The notes beneath the pieces are model-generated. The model saw only the letters and a list, made by a program, of their open reading frames with translations. It was not told where the DNA came from and did no database searches. Below are positions 39,234 through 47,327 of a stretch of DNA of 64,000 bases, in pieces (within the stretch, counting starts at the first letter, position 1; every line of letters starts with the position of its first letter). The stretch lies in the IMG/VR virus record IMGVR_UViG_3300008262_004787, positions 1-64,000 of that record; one strand, written 5' to 3'. The DNA is from a virus. The position numbers and the translations under genes are program-made.

Positions 39234-39708
39234 AATAAAGTACCTCTACACCTGCTTCACTGAACATAATCATACTTCGTTTAATACTCTCTTCCCATAT
39301 TGGGCCCTTTGCTCCATCTTGACTAAAATGCTCAATATAAATTTTCTTAATGCCGGCGTTTATAATTCCACGTGCACAATCTGCACACGGCATTCCACAC
39401 GTAAGATACATTGTACAACCTGTTGTAGATACACCAATTCGTGCTGCGTTGTATATCGCATTTCGTTCTGCGTGTTCAAACCAAAAATACTTCTCAGGAC
39501 GTTCTTGCCGTTCAAGAACATCATCGTTAATACCACGAGGAAACGAATTGTATCCAGTAGAAACAATTTCATTATCTTTACCAACAATCACCGCACCGAT
39601 TTGTGTATACTTGTCTTTTGACTTTTGTTTTACATGCCCAGCAATTCCACGAAAATATCTGGCCCAACTCAGGTTAACCATTTTTATAATTTCCTCTGTT
39701 GTTGTCAT
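39226..39708 (-). CDS. Deoxycytidylate deaminase
   Basis: A 160-aa zinc deaminase: F-E-H-A-E-R-N-A (H79-A-E81, proton shuttle Glu) and C-G-M-P-C-A-D-C-A-R (C108 and C111 as zinc ligands). Length and the N-terminal S-W-A-R-Y-F...Q-I-G-A-V-I-V match dCMP deaminase, which converts dCMP to dUMP for ThyX. The extra His/Cys zinc site of T4 Cd is not obvious. Part of the replication operon, overlapping gp62 by 4 bp. Confidence 0.93.
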   Translation of the reverse strand: MTTTEEIIKMVNLSWARYFRGIAGHVKQKSKDKYTQIGAVIVGKDNEIVSTGYNSFPRGINDDVLERQERPEKYFWFEHAERNAIYNAARIGVSTTGCTMYLTCGMPCADCARGIINAGIKKIYIEHFSQDGAKGPIWEESIKRSMIMFSEAGVEVLYYE

Positions 39709-40184
39709 AGTTTAGCCTTCTTGATTACTTTTTCTTCCGTTCCGTACATTTGACACAACTTTCGTAATTCTTCTTTGTTGTGCTTGTAGTAGATTTCGAG
39801 GTAGTCTGTAGCTTCTGCTGCGCTAATGTCATAATGTTTCCTAACCAAGTCAACCATCCACGACTCATATGCCGACTCCTTTTTACTCTTAATGTACTTA
39901 TTAAACTGTCGCCCTTTCGGAATAACTCGGCTGAAGAAGGCGTAGTGTATATCATTTGGTAATGTGTATTTCTGCATCTCGTTCACGAACGGAGATTGAT
40001 GCGGATTCATACTCAGAAATTTATTGACCATATACACACTGTATGATTTCTTATCAGCATCGGACAATGTATCAAAATAGTCTGGATTCTGCCCAACATA
40101 AATTTGCTCTATGTGGTCAAACAGTCCCTTCGTTTTCGATTGATTCGTTTCCTTCGTCTGTGCTTGTTTCTTCTTCGGTGGCAT
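39705..40184 (-). CDS. 62: Clamp-loader small subunit (T4 gp62-like)
   Basis: A 159-aa protein with a basic N-terminus, then F-D-H-I, L-S-D-A-D-K-K-S-Y-S-V-Y-M-V-N-K-F-L-S-M, F-V-N-E-M-Q-K-Y and V-I-P-K-G-R-Q-F-N-K-Y-I-K. This matches the gp62 subunit of T4-like phages, in particular the S-M...F-x-N-x-x-Q and P-K-G-x-x-x-x-Y/W-x-K regions. gp62 with gp44 loads the clamp (44954) onto DNA. Its start overlaps the sulfotransferase-like gene by about 67 bp, a long overlap for this genome, but no later start codon keeps the domain. Confidence 0.75.
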   Translation of the reverse strand: MPPKKKQAQTKETNQSKTKGLFDHIEQIYVGQNPDYFDTLSDADKKSYSVYMVNKFLSMNPHQSPFVNEMQKYTLPNDIHYAFFSRVIPKGRQFNKYIKSKKESAYESWMVDLVRKHYDISAAEATDYLEIYYKHNKEELRKLCQMYGTEEKVIKKAKL

Positions 40185-40863
40185 TGGTTAGCTCTCGTTT
40201 AATTTCTTCTATTACATCACGAAGTTTGTGGGCTTCAATGAAGGGTGTATAATCAATATACGTTGGATTTGAAATTTTGTCAACATCTTCTTGTGTAAAA
40301 TCAATCCCCAAACGTTCATTTAACTCTGGTAGATATTCCGTAGATGGTTTCTGCATCATTTCGTGGTCAACCATACTAACGTGTAATCCAGACTTTAATA
40401 AATGTGGTTTAATTACATCGTAATAATATAGAATAGTTTCCAAAATATACTTTAATAAACTTCTGTCAAGTGGAATATTTTCGGGTGTTTCCAATTGCTC
40501 AGTTAAAAACTCTACCAGTGCTGCGTGTTCACCATTACCATTTTCCTGTGCATACGACAATAGTAACCAACTTGCAGCTTGTTGCGTGATATCCAATCTT
40601 TCGGCCAAAACAATTCTATCAAATGCATGCCACGGAAATGTCTGGTAATCTAATATATTTTTATAACTTGTCAATGTGGTACTGGTAATCTTAACAGAAA
40701 AATCATCCGTGTTCGTCATCATGTCTAATTTTTCTTCCACGGATTTTACAATCGGACCTTCGGAAAACAATTCCGAATAATCTGTTAAATTAAACTTTGT
40801 AGAGAAAAGTGTTCCCAACATACTTGAACACGTACGTGGGGTCGAAACAATAGCTACTCTCAT
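40117..40863 (-). CDS. Sulfotransferase-like protein
   Basis: A 248-aa protein starting M-R-V-A-I-V-S-T-P-R-T-C-S-S-M-L-G. The V-S-x-P-R-T/S-x-S-x-x-L loop is the 5'-phosphosulfate-binding (PSB-like) P-loop of PAPS-dependent sulfotransferases, and F-D-R-I-V-L-A-E-R-L-D-I-T-Q-Q-A near residue 86 is the usual R-x-x-x-x-S/A region for 3'-phosphate binding. Downstream part is helical and acidic. It sits far from the sulfation module at 54-57 kb. The start overlaps the Mom-like gene stop (ATGA). Moderate confidence in sulfotransfer. Confidence 0.6.
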   Translation of the reverse strand: MRVAIVSTPRTCSSMLGTLFSTKFNLTDYSELFSEGPIVKSVEEKLDMMTNTDDFSVKITSTTLTSYKNILDYQTFPWHAFDRIVLAERLDITQQAASWLLLSYAQENGNGEHAALVEFLTEQLETPENIPLDRSLLKYILETILYYYDVIKPHLLKSGLHVSMVDHEMMQKPSTEYLPELNERLGIDFTQEDVDKISNPTYIDYTPFIEAHKLRDVIEEIKRELTNATEEETSTDEGNESIENEGTV

Positions 40864-41687
40864 ACATTCTCCTTCAATTCTACTTTCTGAGGTTTCCACC
40901 CATTATCTACACCTTGAATAACTTCGATGTTTTCCACAACTCCATCGGTAACAGTGACCTTTTGAATCAACTGTACGTATTCTTTAATATCGTTATATGG
41001 TATGACTGGAATTTTTAAGTTTTTCATCATACGCTTCTTTTCCTTCTTGTCACAGAGAAAATAAATATACCGATGTTTGGCTGTTTCCTCTTTTCTCCAA
41101 AACGTACGACCAATTCGTTTTGCTAGATTCTCCACGGATTTATTACCAAACTTTGCCCCCACTGTTCGTGAGTGCATCCACAATCCTCCTTCCTCTAAGA
41201 GAAGTGAGAAATCAGGCATCAACTTGGAATATCCACATCCCTGATATATCCAATTCGTTGCTCGGTAAATACCACCCGTGTGTGATTGTTCTGGGTCTGC
41301 GTAACTGACCAATACTTTTACTCGTGAATCATTATCTCTCATCCAGTGGAAGGATTGTGCAATAGAATAACTTTCAATATTCTTTCCATACCCATCAAGA
41401 ATAACCAATCTGGTGAGTTCTAATACTTCGTCTAGTTCTAATCCGTCTACAATACTATCAACCGTTCTATTACTTACAGGATGCCCATAAGTCATACAAC
41501 CAATCAACTGTTCGTTTTCACCGGCAAAGAACATATGTTCAGTTTCCTCACGATAAAAAATCCCTAGGGCATATCGTGTGGAACTGAACTTATGTGTGTA
41601 ATGGTGCTTTTCGATAAAATCCCGTGCCACAGCTTTACTAATTTCTCTAACTGAGACACGGGACTTATCAACAAACGTTTGTTCCAT
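40860..41687 (-). CDS. Mom-like DNA-modification acyltransferase, long form
   Basis: A 275-aa GNAT-fold protein: E-K-H-H-Y-T-H-K-F, L-I-G-C-M-T-Y-G-H-P, E-L-T-R-L-V-I-L-D and V-L-V-S-Y-A-D-P-E-Q-S-H-T-G-G-I-Y-R-A-T-N-W. The last stretch (V-S-Y/W-A-D-x-x-x-x-H-x-G-x-x-Y-x-A-x-N) is the Mom-family signature; phage Mu Mom turns adenine into N6-carbamoylmethyl-adenine to resist restriction. A shorter relative is at 48549. The 60-residue C-terminal extension after the domain is unlike Mu Mom. Presumably acts on phage DNA; the specific modification is unknown. Confidence 0.7.
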   Translation of the reverse strand: MEQTFVDKSRVSVREISKAVARDFIEKHHYTHKFSSTRYALGIFYREETEHMFFAGENEQLIGCMTYGHPVSNRTVDSIVDGLELDEVLELTRLVILDGYGKNIESYSIAQSFHWMRDNDSRVKVLVSYADPEQSHTGGIYRATNWIYQGCGYSKLMPDFSLLLEEGGLWMHSRTVGAKFGNKSVENLAKRIGRTFWRKEETAKHRYIYFLCDKKEKKRMMKNLKIPVIPYNDIKEYVQLIQKVTVTDGVVENIEVIQGVDNGWKPQKVELKENV

Positions 41688-41690
41688 ATA

Positions 41691-42278
41691 TTACTTGATG
41701 TCCTGTACCTTATCACAGATTTTATATTTCAACGCTTCCTGCGGAGCTAACCACACATCCTGCGGTGGAAGAAGTCGTTCACGAACAACCTTTTCTGCCA
41801 ATCCAGTACACTTCTTGTAATGATTAATCATACGAATCGTAGTCAACTCAAACTCACGCATCGTTGCGATGAGTTCGTGCTCCTTACCTACCTGTCCCCA
41901 CGACCACTGATGTGAGAGAATACTCGTATTCGGCGTAATGATACGATGTCCCTTCTCACCAGAAATGAATGTTAACAACCCAGCCGATGCGATACATCCA
42001 AGACCAATCGTACGAACAGGGATTGCACTACCTCGCATTACGTCAATAATAGCGAATGCAGCTGACAAGTCACCACCATAACTGGTAATCATCAATGTAA
42101 GATGGTCATGCTTCTTACTTTTCTGAATGTTTGAATCTAGTATCCACGTAACGACATCTTTTGCTACATTGGTATTAAACTCATCACACAAGTAATAAAT
42201 TCCAGCATCTCGCATAGTTGTTACTGGTGCTGCTGGTACCGATACGATTGGTGCTACTGCGTTAGTAGTTTTTGACAT
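41691..42278 (-). CDS. ClpP-like serine protease
   Basis: A 195-aa ClpP/crotonase-fold protease: L-M-I-T-S-Y-G-G-D (oxyanion-hole GG), C-I-A-S-A-G (catalytic S98), L-S-H-Q-W-S-W-G (H123), and P-P-Q-D-V-W-L-A-P-Q-E-A-L (D174). The triad is intact. In phages ClpP-like enzymes usually process capsid or scaffold, but this gene lies in the replication region, so it may instead form a regulated protease with host ClpX/A. Next to a zinc-ribbon gene (1 bp) and the Mom-like gene (3 bp). Confidence 0.88.
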   Translation of the reverse strand: MSKTTNAVAPIVSVPAAPVTTMRDAGIYYLCDEFNTNVAKDVVTWILDSNIQKSKKHDHLTLMITSYGGDLSAAFAIIDVMRGSAIPVRTIGLGCIASAGLLTFISGEKGHRIITPNTSILSHQWSWGQVGKEHELIATMREFELTTIRMINHYKKCTGLAEKVVRERLLPPQDVWLAPQEALKYKICDKVQDIK

Positions 42279-42279
42279 A

Positions 42280-42597
42280 TTACTTCTCTAAAATGAGTGA
42301 GGGCTTGCTCGGAGCCTTTTCCACTTCGGTTGCTGCTTCCTCTTCCATTCCCTTGGGAATTACAGGAAGAAATGACTTATTAATATGACCACATGCATTA
42401 CACGAAAAGGTAGGAATAGGTACAATTGCTTCCTTACCAGTTGGTGAAATAAGTGCAGACATCCGCTTCATCAACATCACTTGTTCAAAGGTGTAATTAC
42501 CACAACGTTCGCAGGAAACATCGTCTGCCTTTGACAAATCCACATTCAACTGCGGCTGTTGCGGTGGTGGTCCACCAAATCGGTTATTCTTTGACAT
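42280..42597 (-). CDS. Zinc-ribbon protein
   Basis: A 105-aa protein with a Pro/Gln-rich start (PPPQQPQ) and a zinc ribbon: S-C-E-R-C-G-N-Y-T-F and F-S-C-N-A-C-G-H-I-N about 35 residues later, then an acidic Pro-rich tail. The same protein type occurs in many T4-like aquatic phages next to clamp-loader genes; function unknown. It is 6 bp from gp44. Confidence 0.7.
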   Translation of the reverse strand: MSKNNRFGGPPPQQPQLNVDLSKADDVSCERCGNYTFEQVMLMKRMSALISPTGKEAIVPIPTFSCNACGHINKSFLPVIPKGMEEEAATEVEKAPSKPSLILEK

Positions 42598-42603
42598 AAT
42601 TCC

Positions 42604-43518
42604 TCAACCATTTAAAATGTTATACAACGCTGCTACAAAATTAATTTCCTTATCTACTACAAAACTATCACGATACTGTCCTTCTGCGATTTCTCGAATA
42701 GTATGTGGTACTTTTGCCGGTGCGTAATCAGTTACCTTATCAAAGAGTAATCTATACAGTTCAGCAAAATCCTTTACATTACTATCTGCCACAATCTGTC
42801 TTATTTCATTAACCTTATCTTTCAATGGAAGATTACTCATCAAGACATCCAACACCTTCAACTTGTAATCCCCAGCGATTACTTCCTCAACGTTGAGTTC
42901 CAGTCTACCGCCACTTGTTTGATTTTGCGAAGTATTAATAATCCGGCGAATGTCTGGGTAATATGCGTTAACCAGGGTTGCGATAACAGACTTATCAAAT
43001 CCAACATGTTCCTTCTCCAAAATTTTCATTAAGTGAACTGCCACCTCTTTTTTAGATGGTGGGGTCAACTTGAATACTTGTGCTCTACTAATCAGAGGAT
43101 CAATAATACGTTCCACATAATTACAGGTCAAGATGAAACGAGTATTCTTACTGAACACTTCCATCAAGTTACGAAGTGCTGCCTGTGCCTGTGGGGTAAT
43201 GTAATCCGCCTCGTCGAGTACGATAATCTTCAAGGGTTTAAAACTCATTGTTGCTGCGAAGTTCTTAATCTTAGTACGAATCGTATCTACGGAGTTTTCA
43301 TCCGATGCATTGATAAACAAGTAATCACAATCAATATTCTTGACCAGAATCTTCGCTGCGGTGGTCTTACCAGTGCCAGCTGTACCGCAGAAGAGTAGAT
43401 GCGGAACATCTTGCTCTGCGATAAATTGAGTTAACTTGTTCTTTACGTGTTCGTTACCAATGTAATTCTCCAACGTATCAGGCCGGTAGCGTTCTGCCCA
43501 GATTGTATTATCAATCAT
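42604..43518 (-). CDS. 44: Clamp-loader large subunit (T4 gp44-like AAA+)
   Basis: A 304-aa RFC-type AAA+ ATPase: W-A-E-R-Y-R-P-D-T-L at the start (the RFC W-x-E-K-Y-R-P box), Walker A G-T-A-G-T-G-K-T (45-52), Walker B L-D-E-A-D (101-105), sensor-1 L-T-C-N-Y, and I-S-R-A-Q (SRC-motif variant). Together with gp62 it loads the gp45 clamp at primer ends. Start fixed by overlap with the gene upstream. Confidence 0.95.
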   Translation of the reverse strand: MIDNTIWAERYRPDTLENYIGNEHVKNKLTQFIAEQDVPHLLFCGTAGTGKTTAAKILVKNIDCDYLFINASDENSVDTIRTKIKNFAATMSFKPLKIIVLDEADYITPQAQAALRNLMEVFSKNTRFILTCNYVERIIDPLISRAQVFKLTPPSKKEVAVHLMKILEKEHVGFDKSVIATLVNAYYPDIRRIINTSQNQTSGGRLELNVEEVIAGDYKLKVLDVLMSNLPLKDKVNEIRQIVADSNVKDFAELYRLLFDKVTDYAPAKVPHTIREIAEGQYRDSFVVDKEINFVAALYNILNG

Positions 43519-44954
43519 TATCTTCCAACCTCATTCAAGTAAGTGTTCTTGGTTTCATCCCAAGTCATCTGAACCATTTTACGATAATATAATGTTTCAC
43601 CATTTAAACGGTTATTATCAAATAGATTCAAATATCTTTTGATTGCTTTATCTCTCCACCATAACATAACACTCTCAACATCATTTGTCAACTTCTGTGA
43701 TAATATTAGTTTATCTTCGTTGATTTCTCCACGAAGAAATTCACGAGTATTTTCATAGACAGGTGCGAAGTATACACCACGTTGAAATCCATGCTCATAA
43801 TCACTTGCTTTAATACCTAATATCTTAAACAACAATAACATAGTCTGTTGCTTTGGTCCCGTTGGTGGGAATTTGTGTCGTGATTTTTTATCGTATACTT
43901 CACCAGATGTATGAACAGAATAATTGTCTGCTTCTAATTTAGCAATCAATTCTTCTTTGGTGGTTGCAGTGATACGGATAAACTCGTCCGCACATACCCA
44001 TTCTTCACCTTCTTGTGTAATATCTGCGACATACGGAATTGTTGCTTTATCAAATCCTTCCGAATGATTAACTTTTAGATAGTTTGCCCACTCTTGGAAA
44101 ATATCATCGTCTGGTTTCAATGCAATCTTACCGGCGGTAACTCCTAATTCTTTCCAGAATGGAATTCGTTGGTACATACTGTGTGAACCATACAACGATG
44201 TGGTGGTTAATCCCACAAGGATGTTTCCAAATTTAGAATTCCAGTAATCACGGACAGACTTCGTTGCCAACAACGATGCAACCAATTTACCACCAAGGAA
44301 ATTATACCCAAACGGTTGTGTTGGTACGATGGTGGTTCCGATTGATGTTGAGTTGAGTAATCCATCTTCAAATTTATTCTCCTTAGTCCATCCAATCCAT
44401 TTATCACGAACACCAACAGAGGCAACATCAGAACCCAATGCACAAACGCCAAGGTACTTACCAGAGTTCTTGTCACGAATAAGAATACGAACAAGACGAC
44501 CTGGATTTGCCGTAAACTCAAACGTAGAACACATAACACGAAGATATTTCCAATCACTAAATAACGAAGTATTATCGGGTTCAACAATAACAACTTCTGG
44601 ATCTAATTTATTGATTTCTTCAACAGTTAAATCTTTGTTGAGAATATCTGTTGGCCGCCATATTTTGGCTTCAACAATTTGTGCAAGCTGAATATCTTTT
44701 GTATTATTAAAATCCGTTGTTAGTTCTTTCCACTTCTTATACAACGTATTTTCTTGCACCGATTGATTTTTCAACATACCCATATGTTGAACAAACTTAT
44801 TTTTTTCTATGTCAAAATCAAACGATGTACCTTCACCACTGAAAAAATCAGTGGCACTGGTGTTCAAGACAACACCACCCTTCGGCGGTTTCTTCGCAGA
44901 AGGGGGTGTATACTGTGCTTGCTTTGGAGTATCGTTGAACTCAAAGAATGACAT
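43518..44954 (-). CDS. DruA/DUF4338-like protein between clamp and clamp loader
   Basis: A 478-aa protein with a central domain: L-V-R-I-L-I-R-D-x-x-S-G-K-Y-L-G-V, V-R-D-K-W-I-G-W, L-L-N-S-T-S-I-G-T-T-I-V-P, G-G-K-L-V-A-S-L-L, R-D-Y-W-N-S-K-F-G and L-V-G-L-T-T-T-S-L-Y-G-S. This order matches DUF4338 (DruA of the Druantia defence system; GNAT-related fold), in which R-D-x-W-I-G-W and L-A-S-x-L...D-W are conserved. N-terminal 110 residues carry a Pro/Lys linker; the C-terminal 130 are helical. Inserted between gp45 and gp44 with exact end-to-end joins. Could modify DNA or act in replication; not known. Confidence 0.6.
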   Translation of the reverse strand: MSFFEFNDTPKQAQYTPPSAKKPPKGGVVLNTSATDFFSGEGTSFDFDIEKNKFVQHMGMLKNQSVQENTLYKKWKELTTDFNNTKDIQLAQIVEAKIWRPTDILNKDLTVEEINKLDPEVVIVEPDNTSLFSDWKYLRVMCSTFEFTANPGRLVRILIRDKNSGKYLGVCALGSDVASVGVRDKWIGWTKENKFEDGLLNSTSIGTTIVPTQPFGYNFLGGKLVASLLATKSVRDYWNSKFGNILVGLTTTSLYGSHSMYQRIPFWKELGVTAGKIALKPDDDIFQEWANYLKVNHSEGFDKATIPYVADITQEGEEWVCADEFIRITATTKEELIAKLEADNYSVHTSGEVYDKKSRHKFPPTGPKQQTMLLLFKILGIKASDYEHGFQRGVYFAPVYENTREFLRGEINEDKLILSQKLTNDVESVMLWWRDKAIKRYLNLFDNNRLNGETLYYRKMVQMTWDETKNTYLNEVGR

Positions 44955-45673
44955 TAGGAAGCTGTCTGAATCTGAACGAGGTAGTAGTCGGTGTTGTAAT
45001 CAGTGACACCAAACTTGACATATGCCAATCCCTTACTACTAACCTTCAAGACACCACTAGCTGCTTCCTTATTTGCAGCGATAATTTCCTTAAAGTATCG
45101 TGCAGAGAAATTGATGGGAGTAATTTTTGCATTCTTTGTAGTTTCTACATCAAGAGTGATACGATTGGTATTCATATCAGAATATCCAAGAACAATCTGT
45201 GCAGAATCACCATCACTAAGGACGGTAAAAGTTTCTACATCGGACAATGCACCTCGAGCCTTCAAGAAGGTATTCATCACCTTCTGGTCCAGCTTGATTT
45301 CAATATCAAATGCGGGGAGTTGCTTCAAATCAGGCGCAGCGGGGATAACTGCGGAATCCGCCAATACGTAATCAACCTTTGCGTTACTATCGGTGAGGTG
45401 GATAGCAGAAACTCTATCACCGACCTTCTTAGTGGTAATCGTAACAGCTTCACCAAGAACTGATAGCATTGATGACAACTGCTTAGTATCAAAGATACCA
45501 TAGTCACCTTCGTCCAGCTTGGCGTCCTTAACCGTGACGATACCAAGTACATTCTTGTCGTCGGAAATACACTTTACGGTGATATCATTACCGTCCGACT
45601 TCCACAACACACTTTCACAAGAACCACCAAGAGAATACTTACTAATGAACTTTTCTAACTTTGTCTTTTCCAT
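44954..45673 (-). CDS. 45: Sliding clamp (T4 gp45-like)
   Basis: A 239-aa protein of the right length for a T4-type trimeric clamp, with beta-alpha-beta repeats: an early F-I-S-K-Y-S-L, I-F-D-T-K-Q-L-S-S-M-L-S, and the second-domain F-D-I-E-I-K-L-D-Q and S-A-R-Y-F-K-E-I-I-A-A-N (domain helix pair). It tethers the polymerase to DNA and, in T4, also activates late transcription. Followed directly by the DruA-like gene and gp44. Confidence 0.88.
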   Translation of the reverse strand: MEKTKLEKFISKYSLGGSCESVLWKSDGNDITVKCISDDKNVLGIVTVKDAKLDEGDYGIFDTKQLSSMLSVLGEAVTITTKKVGDRVSAIHLTDSNAKVDYVLADSAVIPAAPDLKQLPAFDIEIKLDQKVMNTFLKARGALSDVETFTVLSDGDSAQIVLGYSDMNTNRITLDVETTKNAKITPINFSARYFKEIIAANKEAASGVLKVSSKGLAYVKFGVTDYNTDYYLVQIQTAS

Positions 45674-45693
45674 AACCGTTTAACCTCTGTTGT

Positions 45694-46362
45694 TTAATTA
45701 AAACCGAACCAATCACCGTAATGTGATGGGCGTACCGTACCAAAATCTGCACTTATACTTGCTGACAATCGTTTACTTCTTGGAATACACTTATGATACC
45801 TTCTGTATGGAATATACAACACATCCCCAGGATGTAAAGTGTACACCAAATCTTTTTTTAATAAATCATCATTTAAACAAATAACTTCATTTGGATTTCC
45901 GTTCCAAGTTTCTGCGTATACTGTCCAATCGGAAATTCCATCTAATTGTAATATTAACACATATTGGGAATCTGCGTGTGCGTGGAATGACTTGGAAGTA
46001 TTTTTCAATCCACCGTAAATATTTGTACTGACATATCTATTTTGTATCTGTGAAAATATATTTGATGCGTAGAATAGTCCTTTGGTATACCGTTCCATTG
46101 CATTTAATATAAATGATTTACCAGCATAAATTTCAGAAGCTATAGTTTTAGTAGGTGTACTACTTGTTTCTGTACTTCTGTATGTTTCTATTTTTGATTT
46201 ATTATCACCAATAATAACAATATCGGAATTGTGGTAATTATCATTTATATAACTTTCTACATTACTCCACGTAAATATAGATTTGGGTGTACAAGAATTG
46301 GTAAGAACAAATGTACGTTCTTTATCTTCAATAATTTTTTCAAAAACTACATCGTTTACCAT
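45694..46362 (-). CDS. JmjC/Cupin_4-like oxygenase
   Basis: A 222-aa protein with S-F-H-A-H-A-D-S-Q-Y-V-L-I-L-Q-L-D-G-I-S-D-W and L-H-P-G-D-V-L-Y-I-P-Y-R-R-Y-H-K. H-x-H-x-D then, about 65 residues on, P-G-D-x-L-Y-I-P-x-x-x-x-H fits the iron-binding facial triad of JmjC/ROXA-type cupins that hydroxylate residues in ribosomal or other proteins with 2-oxoglutarate. It is shorter than bacterial ROXA (about 380). Adjacent to the clamp gene, 20 bp away. Good fold call; substrate unknown. Confidence 0.65.
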   Translation of the reverse strand: MVNDVVFEKIIEDKERTFVLTNSCTPKSIFTWSNVESYINDNYHNSDIVIIGDNKSKIETYRSTETSSTPTKTIASEIYAGKSFILNAMERYTKGLFYASNIFSQIQNRYVSTNIYGGLKNTSKSFHAHADSQYVLILQLDGISDWTVYAETWNGNPNEVICLNDDLLKKDLVYTLHPGDVLYIPYRRYHKCIPRSKRLSASISADFGTVRPSHYGDWFGFN

Positions 46363-46718
46363 CTATCCCACTCCCGCATCCACAATCTGTCAAGTTTACC
46401 ATAACTAAATCGTGCGAAGTAATCGTATTTTTTCCCGTCTATCGGAATACCATTGTAAAATCTAATATCACCGTGCAAATCTGTCAAGTAGTCCCTGCGA
46501 TAAGTACCTTCTACTTTTTTTAAATATCCTTTTACAATAGGTCGTGTTTCATCGTCTACCCATTCATAATCCCACTTCTCACAATATATCTGACCCTTTG
46601 CAGTAATAACATATTGTTCCATAACATTATCAAATGATTTTGTTTGGAATTCTTCGTTAGTAATAAAGGAATATCCCGGTAATTGTATTTCACATTTTAT
46701 ATAATCAAACATTCCCAT
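46356..46718 (-). CDS. Conserved protein of the MGMFDYI family
   Basis: A 120-aa protein starting M-G-M-F-D-Y-I-K-C-E-I-Q-L-P and containing F-Q-T-K-S-F-D-N and Q-Y-V-I-T-A-K-G-Q-I-Y. This N-terminal signature and the (F/L)-Q-T-K-x-x-x-x repeat define a small family found in phages and bacteria with unknown function. Beta-rich and aromatic. Overlaps the JmjC-like gene by 7 bp. Confidence 0.65.
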   Translation of the reverse strand: MGMFDYIKCEIQLPGYSFITNEEFQTKSFDNVMEQYVITAKGQIYCEKWDYEWVDDETRPIVKGYLKKVEGTYRRDYLTDLHGDIRFYNGIPIDGKKYDYFARFSYGKLDRLWMREWDRW

Positions 46719-46721
46719 ACT

Positions 46722-47327
46722 TTACTCCTTTACAAAAGCAGTTTCTTCTGGATTAATTCCTATACTTTCTACATAATATATTTTGTGATTCACTTTTAAT
46801 TTTATTGGTAATTTCCAATTAGTGAAGCTATCTTCCCACCATCGTACCCGATTGTTTGGCATGGCTGCGAGATACCCCTCTTCCGACACCAACATATTAA
46901 AACTTTTATCTTGTTGTGGTGCGTTGGAATAACCATCATCATAAAATTCGATTGCCCATCCCAATCCACGGCCGGAAAATTTGTTACCGTGCGAATCCAC
47001 CCACTCAGCACTTAATCCTTTGGAAAACTTCATATCTATAATACCAAATTCTGCACCGAAGCATCCCCACACTTGATGAGTATGTAAATTTTTTGCAGGA
47101 GGTATTTGTTTGGTGGTATCTTGTCCAATAACAAGTCCGTGAATGGGTACACCACGATATTGTGCACCATTTTCCAATAACACAGAAAATGTCAACGCCT
47201 GTGTGGGTCTAACCGATACTGCATGAATAATACAATTATCTAGTCCAGTGTCCGTTCCATTGGTAATAAATTCACGACGAACTTTACCATATAAGTGATA
47301 CGGAAGAGATGCGGTCAACGAATACAT
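46722..47327 (-). CDS. Hypothetical protein, 201 aa
   Basis: A 201-aa beta-rich protein: A-V-S-V-R-P-T-Q-A-L-T-F-S-V-L-L-E-N-G-A-Q-Y, then G-V-P-I-H-G-L, W-G-C-F-G-A-E-F-G and G-L-G-W-A-I-E-F-Y-D-D-G-Y-S. Aromatic and Gly-rich strands suggest a jelly-roll-like fold, but I recognise no family. One-base overlap with the HExxH gene downstream of the 124-aa gene; probably co-translated. Confidence 0.5.
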   Translation of the reverse strand: MYSLTASLPYHLYGKVRREFITNGTDTGLDNCIIHAVSVRPTQALTFSVLLENGAQYRGVPIHGLVIGQDTTKQIPPAKNLHTHQVWGCFGAEFGIIDMKFSKGLSAEWVDSHGNKFSGRGLGWAIEFYDDGYSNAPQQDKSFNMLVSEEGYLAAMPNNRVRWWEDSFTNWKLPIKLKVNHKIYYVESIGINPEETAFVKE

